Source: Codonopsis lanceolata (lineage: Eukaryota > Streptophyta > Magnoliopsida > Asterales > Campanulaceae). Taken from it: a stretch of DNA of 64,000 nucleotides. The notes beneath the pieces were generated by a model, which was given only the letters and a program-made list of their open reading frames with translations, was not told the origin of the DNA and searched no databases. Each line of letters opens with the position of its first letter. Position 1 is the stretch's first letter. Made by a program: the position numbers and the translations under genes. Location: assembly GCA_013146195.2 (NCBI GenBank), contig CM028379.1, positions 161,044,437 to 161,108,436 of the forward strand, read 5' to 3'. Shown here one piece after another: positions 36,291 through 48,192 of the stretch.

Positions 36291-36660
36291 AATTAGTGTT
36301 TTTAATGAAAGAAATTGTGCAACTTGAGGCACGGATTTCGTTACGTGTCATTTGTTTGTTGGCAAAGGTAATTGCGCAAATAAGTTCTACTCGGTGAGAG
36401 CATCGAAATGATTTATATATTTATCCAAATCGAGTTTTGGATTAATACAATTTCAAGACTTAAAGTATAATACTTGTTAAAAAAATAGTGTTTTTAGTGA
36501 AAGAAATTGTGCAACTTGAGGCACAAATTTCTTTACGTGTCATTTGTTTGTTGGCAAAAGTAATTGTGCAAATGTGTTCTACTCGGCAAGAGCATCGAAA
36601 TGATATATTTATTTATCAAAATCAAGTTTTGGATGAATAAGATATGAAGACTTAAAGTAT
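36291..36660. repeat. 188-bp direct repeat, two units
   Basis: Units 36291-36478 and 36479-36660 share TAGTGTTTTTA-TGAAAGAAATTGTGCAACTTGAGGC text (in part: AAATTGTGCAACTTGAGGCA). Inverse copies occur in the second Helitron at 55070-55640, 56450-56760 and 57640-58210. Confidence 0.9.
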
Positions 36661-36800
36661 GGTGTTAGAAGTGAGTTATTAGAAGTAATGTCCGACCTTG
36701 AAGAGTGTTATCTCACATTGGTTAGAAGTAATGTTAGTTGTAAAAGTTTTTTAAATATAAGCCTTCTACTATTGACAATAGAAGAAGTTATATACACTAA

Positions 36801-37120
36801 GTGCTTGTTTGGTGGAGCGTTTTGACCAAAACGCTGGTAAAAAACGCAGCGTTTTCTCTTTAAAAGTGTTTCAATGCAGAGTTTTAAAAATGTGCAGCGT
36901 TTTAAACGCTCCATTAAAAGTGTTTCAATGCAGAGTTTTAAAAATGTGGAGCGTTTTAAAAATATGTTGTGCTTATAACTATTTTGTTTATAAAAATAGC
37001 GTTTTGAAATAGTTTTTAAAACATGTTTACAAGAAAAAATTACATTTTGAAAATGATGTGTTTTAAAAACATTATGTTTAGAAAAAGTTGTGTTTTCAAA
37101 ACGCTGCACCAGACGAGGCC
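36801..37120. mobile_element. Tourist-like (PIF/Harbinger) MITE, 320 bp, TSD TAA
   Basis: The left end GTGCTTGTTTGGTGGAGCGT and the inverse of the right end (GGCCTCGTCTGGTGCAGCGT) form the terminal repeat. TAA flanks both sides (36798-36800, 37121-37123). The related Helitron copies read ATACTAATAC without the insert, which shows the empty site. Internal GCGTTTT-rich repeats are present. No transposase. Confidence 0.85.
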
Positions 37121-37305
37121 TAATACTAATACCACTTATCATATTGATTATTATTATGTATTATTATTAGTTAATGGCTAGAAAACCAAAGGTTTTTAAA
37201 GTCTCTACATGGATGCTTTACAATAAAGATTTATCAAAAGATGATGAGATGATACAACTATAGTGCTACTCACCAACTTTAAATATATATAAATAAATAA
37301 ATATA

Positions 37306-37324
<19 letters not shown>

Positions 37325-37356
<32 letters not shown>

Positions 37357-37372
37357 GGAGAGAGAGAGATTT
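37325..37372. repeat. (AT)n-(AG)n compound microsatellite
   Basis: An AT run is followed by an AG run at the 5' end of the minus-strand Helitron-family element. Confidence 0.9.
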
Positions 37373-37444
37373 GCAGTTGTCATGAATGAAGAAGATAGAA
37401 AGAGTTAAAAAGGAAAGATATTAATAAATTTGAATTAACGAAAG

Positions 37445-39072
37445 GGCAATTCGCAGCATTGGTCCCTCGATAATAGGCAGGTTACAATAATAGTCTCTTC
37501 ATATTTTTTTGTTAAATTTGAGTTCTATGAGTATTAATTTTTCACAACTACAGTCCTTTTGATGCATATCGTTAAAAAAGTATGCCTCATGTGATTTAAG
37601 TAAATGCTAAAATAATTTTTTTCCAAATCTAACTTATATCATAATTTTCAACGGAGTCCCTGTGGTTTGAAAAAAAGACCCAAAGCCTTCTTCCCCCAAT
37701 TACACAAGCGGAGAACCACTAGTGGTCCAAAATCATCAACACCGTCTGCATCAACAAATCAAAATTCGAATTTTTAAACAAAACAAGACATGTAAGGGGT
37801 AATGTCCAGATATATTCTACAGTTCACTGTGGTGAATATTATGATACAAAGGATACAAGTTCTTATTCTAAACAAACCCCACCACTCTCTCTCATTCAAC
37901 AAAGCAAAAATCAAGCTACCCCAAACCACTGTTATATATCCTCAGTCGTGCAGCGTGTTGCAACGAATTTTCAGTCTACAAGCTCAATCGAACCCCTCAT
38001 GTTCTTCAAGTGAATTTGTGATGTAAGGAAAAGAATCAATGGTTGCCACCAACTCAACACCCCACGTATCGCTGGTTCTGGATATGGTAAATCACCCTGA
38101 AATTGTAATTTTCTAGGGAGAACCCACTTTGATACTTTTGCTATTGTTGTTATTACTTTGTATTTTGCTGGAATTTACATGTGTACACTAAGTGTTTGAA
38201 TTTATTCTTCAATGAAGAATGAAAAGTTTAAACTCGATTACGTTTTGCCAATCTTTTGTAGCAACCCAGCCATTTGAACGATTCCTTTTTTAAAGTCTTC
38301 TACACCAATGACATAGCTCTTGGTTTGCTCTTCTTGGCTTCGTTGTACTTGAATAAAACCCTTTGTTATGCATAATTGATTTTTATTCAAAGATGTTACT
38401 TGTTTTTATCTGATTTTATTATGCTCGACGATTGTAATTCTTTTTGGATTTCTGGATGCTTATATTTTTATGGGAAATGTATTTTGAGGATCTGATTTTA
38501 TTATGCTCGACGATTGTAATTCTTTTTGGATTTCTGGATGCTTATATTTTTATGGGAAATGTATTTTGAGGGGCTCTTGCATTTTTGGGTACATATATGA
38601 AGAGGCTGATAGATTGGAACCAGATACATTCATAAGCAAACTCTATTTCCGTGCTTGTTATTCCCATCATTCAATGGGTTTCAATTGTTGCACAGATTAA
38701 TTTGGATTCTAGTCCACGTGAATAATTACAAATGTCTCTTGCAACGGCATGAAGATGGTGTTGATGAATTTGAACCGCTAGTGGTTCTCCGCCTGTGTAA
38801 TTGGGGAAAAGGCCTATGAGTCTTTTTTCAAACCATAGGGACTCGACTGAAAATTTTAATAGAAGTTAGGTTTGGAAAAATTTCATTTTAGCCCTTACTT
38901 AAATCATGTGTGAGGCACATGACAACTTAACGGTAATTTTTTTAACGGCATCCATCAAAAAAACTGTAGTTGTGAAGATTTAATACTCGCAGGACCCAAA
39001 TTTGACGAAAAATTATTAAGAGATTATTACTGTGACCGACCTATAGTCGATAGACTAATGTTGCGATTTGCC
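37445..39072. mobile_element. Non-autonomous Mutator-like element with ~310-bp terminal inverted repeats
   Basis: 37445-37751 and 38747-39072 are long inverted repeats: GGGCAATTCGCAGCATTGGT at the left faces GGCAAATCGCAACATTAGTC on the other strand at the right, continuing to the CACTAGTGGTTCTCCGC block. The 9-bp flanks (TTAACGAAA and ATAACAAAA) match at 7 positions, compatible with an old Mutator-type target duplication. The 1-kb interior may be captured host sequence. Partial copies of the same element lie at 43085-43668 plus 48495-48840 and at 61500-62066. Confidence 0.75.
38409..38572. repeat. 82-bp tandem duplication inside the MULE
   Basis: ATGCTCGACGATTGTAATTC starts at 38421 and again at 38503, with identical surroundings. 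The other two MULE copies (43500 and 61905 regions) have a single unit. Confidence 0.9.
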
Positions 39073-39523
39073 AATAACAAAATAATAAATAAATTTTCCT
39101 TACGAAACAATGAATATTTAGACATTGATTTTTGTCTTTAAATTAAGAACTCTCGTAAATAAGCTCAACTAAAACAACATTTAAAGCATGCGAGTAAATA
39201 CCATGTTAAAACGAATCATGCTTACAATTCTCCGCCTGTGTAATTGGGGAAGAAGGCCTTTGAGTCTTTTTCAAGTGTGCCGGTAAGCTAACTACAGGAT
39301 CAGTGAAGTGCAATACTACAATTAACCCTTTCAAAAATTAAGACACACAAAAACCCTATATATGAATAATAGACGGGGTAGATCACTACATCTAGGAAAT
39401 ATTATGACTTACCAACAATGGAAGAACACATAAAAAATATACTTATTTAAATAGACTATTCATGCAGGATATATAGATAGCTAGGCATATAGGATCTTGG
39501 GTATTACCAAAAAAAGTAACTCC

Positions 39524-40111
39524 TCAAAGCTTCAACCAATCATGGGGAATGGGAGAGCCCGTAACATCTTTCATCACCTCAATTATTGAGTGACCAACAT
39601 TTTGGTCATAGCTTGAGGATGCCACTGAATGCGGTTCATTAGAAGGTTGAGTCAAAAAATTCTTAAGCATCTCCAGCCTCTCCTTTAGCTGTTCAAGCTC
39701 CTCGAGGCTAAGCGTTGACAGATACTCAGAAAAATTCATATCAGGAATCATTTGGGACTTACCCTTTTCCTCTTCTACCTGCTCTTTAAGATCATTAAGT
39801 CTTTGATTCAGTTTCTGTTGGCGTGCCTCATGGATGGATTTGATATAGCTGGTTGAAATAATTTCCTCGGGTTGATTAACGCCAAGAAATCTGTTTACGA
39901 TAGATTCAACATGAGGACTACCAAAAGAGAATGCCTTGCGTACAGGGGAGAAGACAACTATGGCTATTTGAGCGCCACATAATATTGAAAGTTCACTAGC
40001 CTTCTTAAAAAGGCCTTGACGACGCTTGGAGAAGGTGATGTTTCGAGCAGCTTCATCTTCTCTCTTCTTTATCTCAATCTTCTTACGACCATGACTTTTG
40101 TTTCCTGCCAT
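39524..40111 (-). CDS. Type I (M-alpha) MADS-box transcription factor, AGL62-like, single exon, 195 aa
   Basis: A nuclear DNA-binding factor expected to recognise CArG boxes. M-alpha AGL62-type proteins act in the female gametophyte and endosperm, usually as heterodimers with M-gamma partners. The MADS domain spans about residues 8-66 (GRKKIEIKKRE, ITFSKRRQGLFKKASELSIL, CGAQIAIVVFSPVRKAFSFG). Residues 95-150 are Glu/Lys/Gln/Leu-rich and probably coiled-coil (LNQRLNDLKEQVEEEK, LEELEQLKERLEMLKNFL). No K box and no intron, as usual for type I. It ends HDWLKL before TGA at 39524-39526. A GA-rich leader (40112-40155) could bind BPC factors. A decayed paralogue lies at 51300-51883. The subgroup is firm, but the exact AGL orthologue is not. 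Confidence 0.92.
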   Translation of the reverse strand: MAGNKSHGRKKIEIKKREDEAARNITFSKRRQGLFKKASELSILCGAQIAIVVFSPVRKAFSFGSPHVESIVNRFLGVNQPEEIISTSYIKSIHEARQQKLNQRLNDLKEQVEEEKGKSQMIPDMNFSEYLSTLSLEELEQLKERLEMLKNFLTQPSNEPHSVASSSYDQNVGHSIIEVMKDVTGSPIPHDWLKL

Positions 40112-40404
40112 AACGAGCTAGCGAGAGAGAGAGAGAGAAAGAGAAAGAAAGAGAAAACTGATCAAGAAATCTATAGAGGAGAGATTTTATGAGTATGTGA
40201 ATGGGGAGAATTCATCCATAGATTTTATATCAGTCTACTAGAAGCCTACTTATTAACATTCCAAAAATATAATCCCAACTTTTGCAAATGGTGTAACAAA
40301 TGATATTACGAGATGTTGTTTGTATTATTCCTATAAGCTTTAGTGTTTTTGTTGTTGTTGTTGTTGGATGGTACGTTGTAACATAAATATCGATGTTTAA
40401 TTGT

Positions 40405-40765
40405 TGTTAGGTTGGTGATTACTTGAAACGTCCACTAAAATATAAAGATTTGAGTAAATTTGATTTAACAGTATAAATGTCAAAGTTTATATAAATACCT
40501 TTGATCTGACGAATAAGTTTGATCTTATGATAACACACTCCTACTTCTTCTCAATAATTAATACGGGGCAATTTTACTTTACTTTCTGTTACAACGGCAA
40601 AATTGTTTAATTATAAAATGCACCAAATTGACTAAACTATGGCCTTATTACACGATTGTCCCTCAACTCCCTTATCGTGTTTAAAGTAGTTTTACTTTCA
40701 TTATTTTGTATCTAGCTAGTCCATTCACTTAATATCTTCGTTTCGTTGTTATTTCCACATCCACT
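40405..40765. repeat. ~355-bp segment present four times near the MADS units
   Basis: The text starting GTTGGTGATTACTTGAAA and running to TTCGTTTCGTTGTTAT recurs at about 42625-42980, 52165-52520 and 60866-61220, all in the same orientation. Two copies lie just upstream of the MADS starts, two further away. It shows no ORF; it may be a short non-autonomous element or duplicated promoter. Confidence 0.8.
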
Positions 40766-41812
40766 CCACAACTTGTAGGATAGATTCTCTATTTTTCTCT
40801 TACACACACACACACTTTCTCTCTCATATATACACACACACACACAAACCAAGCTTCTTGTTGCATATTCATAACAAGCTGCACACATGCAAAAATAATA
40901 GCAAAGATGAAAATAAACAAATGCATTGATTGTTTTTCAACATTGGCTATTTTTTTCTACATCAAATTCCACTCACGTGTTTGTATCTTCTTCCATCCCC
41001 AATCTTGGCATCAAGCATGCCCAAGTCATCTTCATATACATCACTTTTGTAATCAAACTCAATCCTTAATTTCATCAACACCCGTCGCGATCATTGCACT
41101 ATCTTTGTCATCCTCGGTCATGCTAAATAAGAACCTCGACTCTCCCCCAATTTATTTCCCTATTCCTAATACATTTTAAACCCACCACTCGGCCTAATCT
41201 AAACTCATAATATATGTGAAACTAAACTGGAGATGAGAGAACTCAAGTAGTCATTTTTGTGAAATTTCGAGCATTCTCACCAACCGCTTGTTTCTAGCTA
41301 AATCCACAAATTTTTTTTATCATTTCGAGAAAGTACTAATAAAAAATCAAATACATGATAAAAAACCGTAATGAATGATTTCTTGACAAAATTACCCTTG
41401 GGAAAGAGCACGTTAATGGCACTTGTCATAGATCATAACGGAGAGATTACACAATGAAATGAGCAAAACGTGATAACGAAAGTATAGGGCATTTTAAAAG
41501 TGTTAAGGGAGTGAAAGGGTAAATTATAACAATGGCATAATACAAGGATGTATGTTGTGTGCTTTAAATTAAAACAATGATTTTATCTAGCCTCATTAAT
41601 ATTTGGTTGGAAATAATGACAATGACAGCGTTTTATTTGTTGTAACCACTGTCCCCCAAATAAATAGTCATATTTTCCTTCTTGGTTTGTTTGAAAGAGC
41701 GACCTATTTTTGAAATTTAAGCTCTAAATATTTAATGTTTTCAACAACAAAAAAAGAGTCAAAAAGATGATATGCATTTATGTGTTGTACAAAAAAAAGA
41801 TGTTAAATTAAC

Positions 41813-41813
<1 letters not shown>

Positions 41814-41842
<29 letters not shown>
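41814..41842. repeat. (TG)n microsatellite
   Basis: About 14 TG units. The paralogous site at 53580-53652 is longer and compound (AT then GT). Confidence 0.9.
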
Positions 41843-41847
<5 letters not shown>

Positions 41848-44800
41848 TCGAGATATACTAAAAATAAGTTTGATTTTCAAAATAAGATTATTTTTGGACA
41901 ATGGTGGTAATATTTCATAATATAGGTTCATCTGGTATTAGATTTATGAGATATCAAAAAGGATTTTGAGGATATATATCTTTGACCGAAACACATTGAA
42001 GGCTTTTCTTTCAATGATGCTAAACGGCACACCCCAAAGTGCTAAATGTCGCACCACTTAAAAACACAGATTACTTTAGTGTCTTTCTTCCTAATGTAAA
42101 TAAAATTAATACAATTACACAAACCATTTAACAAAAAAATTATTTGATCTCTTCGGATTCTCTCTCCAGCCAAGAAGCAGAAAAAAAGGATTATTTTTTT
42201 TAAGGTCGTTGGTTCGTGGTGACTCTTTTCCATTAGGGGTGCTAGCCCTGGGAGCTATCATGCATGCTTCAATGGCCTCACTCACTCAGAGGCTCAAGTA
42301 TTCAACCAATAACTTGTTAGGATAGTCGTAATAATTCTTGTTTTTTCCTAATTTAATTGACCAAACCTCCAGCATCCGATCAAAACTTATCATTAATCAA
42401 CTGGGCACGATAGCGTTCCATATCAATTAAAAATAGCATTACGCACTTTAAAAGCGGTTGAAACTAATTATGATAATCGAGATAACTACAATTACTAAAA
42501 GCTATAGTCTTATAAATTCATATAGGCTAAATTAACTATAATATCACAATTAATTCAACTTATTGCTCTAAAATTCTAATCATTAATGATAGCTTAACCT
42601 TATCGATGCTCATTTTTTGTTAGGTTGGTGATTACTTGAAATGTCCATTAAAATATAAAGATTTCAGTAAATTTGATTTAACGGTATAAATGCCAAAGTT
42701 TATATAAATACCTTTGATCTGACGGATAAGCTTGATCTTGTGATAACACACTCCTACTTCTTTTCAATAATTAATACAAGGCAATTTTTCTTTACTTTCT
42801 GTTACAACGGCAAAATGGTTTAATTATAAATGCACCAAACTTGACTAACCTATGGCCTTATTACACGATTGTCCCTCAACTCCCTTATCGTGTTTAAAGT
42901 AGCCTTACTTTCATTATTTTGTATCCAGCTAGTCCATTCATTTAATATCTTCGTTTCGGTTGTTATCTCCAACATGTGCCATTAACATGCCTTTCTAAAA
43001 GAGGTATTATATTCCCCGGATTTTAATTTTTAGAAATCTTATTGTCTCATTATGGTCAAATAGGATCGAAACCTTATGCTTCCTTGTCAAACAGCGGTAT
43101 TTAGAAAGTTTTCCAATGGCTGCCACCAACTTTACACCCCACGTATCGCTGGTTCAGGACATGGTAAAACACCTTGAATTTGTAATTTTCTAGGGAGAAC
43201 CGGCTTTGATACTTCTGCTATTACTGTTATTATTGTTATTACTTTGTATTTTGCTGGAATATACATGTGTACACTGAGTGTTTGAATTTATACTTCAATG
43301 AAGAATAAACAGGTTCATTTCGAGTATGTTTTTGCCAATCTTTTGTAGCAGCTATTTGAATGATTCCTTTTTTAAAGTCTTCTATACCAATGACATAGCT
43401 CTTGGTTTGCTCTTCTTGGCTTCGTTGTACTTGAATAAAACCTTTGGTTATACATAATTGATTTTTATTCAAAGATGTTACTTGGTTCTATCTGATTTTA
43501 TTATGCTCGACGGTTGTAATTCTTTTTGGATTTATGGGTGCTTATATTTTTGTGGGAAATGTATTTTGAGGGGCTCTTGCTTTTTTGGGTACATATATAA
43601 AGAGGTTGATAGATTGGAACTAGATACATTCATAAGCAAACTCTTTTTATGCGCTTGTTATTCCCATCTGTGACGACCCAACCCGGACCCCGAGGAGGAA
43701 TCGCGAGTCAAGCCATCCAAATAAGGACTACAATTCATGCAAGGACTCAATTATAGAAAATGATGTGATGCAACATTGTAGATGAAGCGCGACTAGGCAC
43801 CAAAAGGCCGGAACATATAAAAACTTTTAGAACCTGATATAACAGTTTAAGCATATAAACCAATTCATCAGTGACTCTACAATCGGAACCCAACACTAAC
43901 AGTTTATAACAAGAGCTAAACGAATGATCAGTGGAAGACTTTTAAAAAAGGTGAACCAACTACAAAAATGTACAAGACACGGTGTACAAGCGCCGGCACA
44001 CAAAAGGTTACAATGGCTACAAGTTATAAACGTAACAATAATAAGCGTTCAAGTTCCAAGAGCGAAGTCTACATGACTTGCTATAAACCTAACGTCCTCT
44101 CCAAAAGTGAACAGAAGAAGGACATCTCTACAACCTTGTCACGAGCAAACTTGGGCAATCTCGAACACAGCAACGCTTCAACGAGAAGGACCTGGACGGC
44201 TCGGAGCTAAAGCAGTAAAAGGGAGGGGGTAAGTCATAAAGACTTTGTAAGCTAACAATTATTCATGTCATGGCATCATGCAACCACCATAGCAAGATAT
44301 CATCAAATATCTCAAGCAATCAAGACATTCATTCAATAACATTTAGTCCACATAACCATGGTAGCATATTGTTTCACATAAGTGCTAGTATGTAAATCAC
44401 ATATATGGAGGATATGTTATGGAACCGCTGCCGCTTCGTAGATCCTGAAATAAACAAGGTTATCCTGTGTGTCTCTTGTCACATGCACGTGCGTGATACA
44501 TGGACCATATTAGTATTGTTCCAATCGCCCTTTGGTTATGACAAGGTACTCTTCCCCACTGTGATCAGTAGTGAAGGGTGTGTGTACATTTAGGTGCCGT
44601 GACCCATCACTATCACAAATCTCACAATTTGTGATGGTGATGCATCGTTTTACCTACGAATTCAATTCACATATGCCAGCTGGACTAATGGTATACCAAG
44701 TAGATATTTACTTGTCACACAAAATCAAATAAGGAGCGAGCTCGACAAGAGCGAACTCGTCCGAGTCAAGTAGATGTTTACTCACATAATAAATCAATTA

Positions 44801-45975
44801 AGGGAGTGAGGTCGACAAGAGCGACTCGTCCAATCAAGTAGGCATGTTACTTCTACAATATACAAGTCAAGAATGAACATCAATCACGATAATAATTCAA
44901 AAGCTATATTAGAATTCAATCAACCACTAGACGTCGTAGGTATTAAACGTGGAGTCGGTATTGTTCAATAACTCCCTTAGTTCAACTCCGATGAGTCATT
45001 TCTAATAAAGCAACCAATTAGAGCATGAATACTATATGCACTCAAAAGCCCTCTTCTATGTTTCCGAGTGGACTAAAGCTAGATTACCAGGTCCAATAGA
45101 AATCCTAGCAAGCAAGTACACAATTTCACACTTGGTGGAACCCTAGGAAGAACACCACATGGAAGTTGATAACCACAACAAGTTCATTCACAATACTTAT
45201 TCCAAATGATGTTTTGAACAACATTAAAACTCAACAAAAAACCAAATACTCAAGTTTAGGTTTATGACCTAGAATTCACAGATTTTTAAGATGGATTAAA
45301 AGATGTTTTTAACATGATAGAAGTGTTCCCTTCCATGGCATGAACAACTTTAATGAAGCTAGCATGCAAAGCAACCTAGCATACAATTTTTCTGGGAATT
45401 GAGAGCTTACCAAAAGCCTAGCAAAAGACGAAAGCAAAGAAAACCAATCGGAGATAATCGATCTCCTCGACAGCGGCTTCGAAACGGCTGTCTCGGAATC
45501 GGAAACGGGTCTTGAAATCTCTTGGAGGCCAAACCCTCACACACTATCTCACCAAGACTCTCACGTACGAACTCCCTCAAGGCAAAGGAAGAAGAAGGAA
45601 AGAAAATGAAGGAAAGAATGGCTGTCTAAAACTCAAGTAGGAGAAATCAAGTAAATTAAGGTGAGTGGAGTACACATGTCAAAAGGGGATTGAGGGAGAT
45701 AAGGTTAACAAGCTTGATTAGGCTTAGGTTAGACTAATAAGGTTCTAACACAAAGGATTCAGATCACTAATGGTAGAGGTTTAGTAAGGGCACAGAAGTA
45801 ATCAACCAGAAATTGCAGAAAAATCCCGTCATGCTGGAACCACACAATTCGGTTCATAGGGCCGAACTTCTTCCCTGTTGTTCGGTTCATAGGGCCGAAC
45901 ATTACCCTAGTTGTTCGGTTGGTAGAATGGAACAAGTTCTCAAGCCAAATGCTGGGTCAAACAGGCCCAGAATTG

Positions 45976-48038
45976 TGTATTCTACTATTAGTGGCTGTCC
46001 TATCATATCTCATCTTGCTTTTGCAGATGATATTGTTGTTTTCTGCAATGGAAGTAATCATTCCCTTCTCCTCCACCACAATCTGATATCTGATTACGAG
46101 GCTATGTCGGGCCAGCTCATTAATAAATCCAAGAGCTCTTTTTTTGTTGTTCCTAATGCTGCCAATCGAGCTTCTTCTATTTCCCGAATCCTGGGTATTC
46201 AAAAGGGTAAATTTCCTTTCGCTTATCTTGGCTGCCCAATATATTTTGGTAGAAAGAAAAAACAGATTTTCGACCCCCTTATTCTCAACCTCCAACGAAA
46301 AATTGACTCTTGGATGGGTTCTTTTCTCAACATGGCTGGTCGTATTATTCTTATTAATCATGTTCTTCAGTCCATCTCCATGTTCCAGCTCGCCTCTATA
46401 GATCCCCCTTCATCTGTTATTCAGCTTCTCAATCGTATGTTCTCCAATTTCTTCTGGGGTTATATCGATGGCAAAAAGAAGAGTCATTGGGTCTCTTGGA
46501 AGGATTGTTGTCGTCCTACAGCAGAAGGAGGCCTTGGCATTTTCTCTATCATTAACACTGTCAAAGCTCTGGGCCTCAGAATCTGGTGGCGTTTTCGAGC
46601 TTCAAATAATATCTGGTCCAACTTTATTGCTGCTAAATATTGCTCCCGTAGTCATCCAGCAGTTTCTTCATCGAAGGGCTCTCATATTTGGACCCGTATG
46701 ACCAAATCCCGCTCTTTTGCTGAACCTTATATCAAGTGGATAGTGGGCAGAGGCCAGTGCTCTATCTGGAATGATATCTGGATTGGAAACTCCTGCTTCG
46801 ACAAACCGCTTAACTGCCCATTGGTTCAGGTTTGTGATATTTTTCAACAGGCCTCTTCTGTGAATACTTCCGAAATTCCTCCTCCAATTATGCAAGGCAT
46901 TCAATCTCAGTGTATTACTCTTTGTGATGATGAGGATAGGCCCGTTTGGTCTCTCACTTCCAAGGGAAATTTCACTATCTCTTCGGCTATTTCCATCATC
47001 TCCCCTCCCGGTCCTTCCCTGCTCTCTTCTAAATTTATCTGGCACAAGCATATGCCTCGACATATCAGTATATTTCATTGGCGCCTTGTTCGTAAACGGC
47101 TGCCTCTAGACGAAGGTTTATGGCGCAAAGGTCTTCAGCTTGCTTCTAAATGCCATTGTTGTTCATCGGGTGCTACGGAAACTTTTGATCATGTTTTCCT
47201 TCGCAGCCCTTCTTCCACAGCTATATGGGGTTATTTTCACAACCTGTTTGGTGTTCCTTTTCAGCCTCTTCCGCTTCATCAGACCTGTTTTGCTTGGTGG
47301 CTCTATGGTAAATCTCTTCTCTTCTCCCTCCTTCCTTCAATCGTTCTATGGAACATATGGAAAAATCGCAACTCTGCTGCCTATGAAAATTCCAGAATTC
47401 CAGTTTCGGTTCTTCTTCAAAATATCATCCAGGATTTAAAAAATATCATGCTTGCCGCGGGTCTTCATGTCTCAGATTTTCCCCGGCTTCCTTGTGGTCG
47501 GGTAAAGCAAGTTCAAATTCATTCAGTTCATTAGTCCTTCCCTCCTAATGGTTCTTTAAAGATGAATGTGGATGGAGCTAGTAGAGGTAACCCAGGTCCT
47601 AGTGGTGGTGGTGGTATTCTTAGAGACTCTTCTGGTAATCTTATTTTTGCTTTTTATTGTTTCTATGGATCCCAGCCTAATATGGTTGCCGAGCTCCGAA
47701 CTCTTCTTCATGGTATTCGTTGGCTTTCCTCTCATAATTATTCGGACATTATCATCGAGACTGACTCCAAGGTTCTTTTTGATTGTTTATGTAATGGTCA
47801 CACTCCTCCTTGGGAACATGCTTATCTCTTTCGTGACATCTTCCGCATCCAAATCTCCAGGAATTATTCTTTTCGTCACTGTTATCGGGAGGCAAACAAG
47901 GTTGCGGACAGCTTGGCTAATTTAGCTTGTGATACTCAAACTAATAGTGATTTTAGCTCTATTTCCACTATTCCTTCGTTCACACGTGGTCTCATTTATC
48001 TATATGCTTGTCAAACTCCTTATGTTCACAATTTTTAA
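45976..48038 (+). pseudogene. LINE ORF2 fragment: reverse transcriptase end, zf-RVT and RNase H, one nonsense codon
   Basis: One open frame runs from the insertion point to 47531. It starts within the RT palm (LAFADDIVVFC, the FADD catalytic box), goes through YLGCPIYFGRKK, WKDCCRPTAEGGLGI, an HVFLRSPSSTAIW zinc-knuckle-like block and IVLWNIWKNRNSAAYEN, and stops at TAG 47532-47534. The same frame continues without a shift into an RNase H domain (VDGASRGNPG, AELRTLLHGI, ETDSK, NKVADSLA) ending at 48038, with all four acidic catalytic positions (Asp, Glu, Asp, Asp) kept. The TAG sits where family members have Trp, so it may be a single TGG to TAG change. The frame also extends upstream into LTR sequence (ATG at 45813), which is chance fusion. 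The zinc-knuckle Cys is Arg. Confidence 0.9.
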
Positions 48039-48192
48039 TTTTCTTTTGTAATTTCCTTTTTCGAGGTTAGGCTCATTTGTCCTCCCATTTATAAGGTCAA
48101 GGCTGGTTGTCCCCATCAAGTTTGTAATTCTTTTTCTTTATTAATAAAATCTCACAGGGTGCCGCCCCTGTTTCCCTATAAATAAATAAAAA
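45976..48192 (+). mobile_element. 5'-truncated LINE retrotransposon with 12-bp TSD
   Basis: Flanks GGCCCAGAATTG (45964-45975) and GGTCCAGAATTG (48193-48204) form a target duplication with one mismatch. The insert starts inside the reverse transcriptase and ends in AATAAATAAAAA, as expected for target-primed reverse transcription of an L1-type element. Confidence 0.92.

Larger units (their letters stand above)
34441..37341 (-). mobile_element. Helitron-family element, minus strand, 3' end missing
   Basis: Inverse to the intact element at 54763-60776. Irregular 65-90 bp units built on AACCAATGTGGGATACATCT and TTCTATTGGTAATAATAG fill 34441-36290. Two 188-bp units follow (36291-36660), and the right end has CACTATAGTGCTACTCACCAACTTTAAATATATATAA, the inverse of the Helitron 5' end (shown here in part: CTCACCAACTTTAAATATAT). 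The 5' terminus, after (GT)n, (AT)n and (AG)n runs, is near 37341. No hairpin-CTAG end is found on the left, so it is truncated where it meets the LTR. No Rep/helicase ORF. Confidence 0.7.
39290..43668. repeat. Tandem unit copy A (MADS gene plus flank up to second MULE part)
   Basis: This block matches 51067-62066 once the Helitron (54763-60776) and other differences are removed. Copy A lacks 408 bp present at 54121-54528, with TCA at both edges, and also lacks two shorter pieces present around 61268 and 61410-61488. Homology covers the MADS gene, its upstream region and the MULE interior. Confidence 0.85.

Noticed and set aside
40907..41179. 90-residue ORF also present at 52711-52947
   Set aside because: Kept in both copies only because the duplication is young; the N-terminal part differs in frame between the copies and no family is recognised.
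45813..45975. ATG and first ~54 codons of the long LINE ORF
   Set aside because: This part is LTR sequence before the target duplication; its open frame is a chance fusion, not a LINE start.
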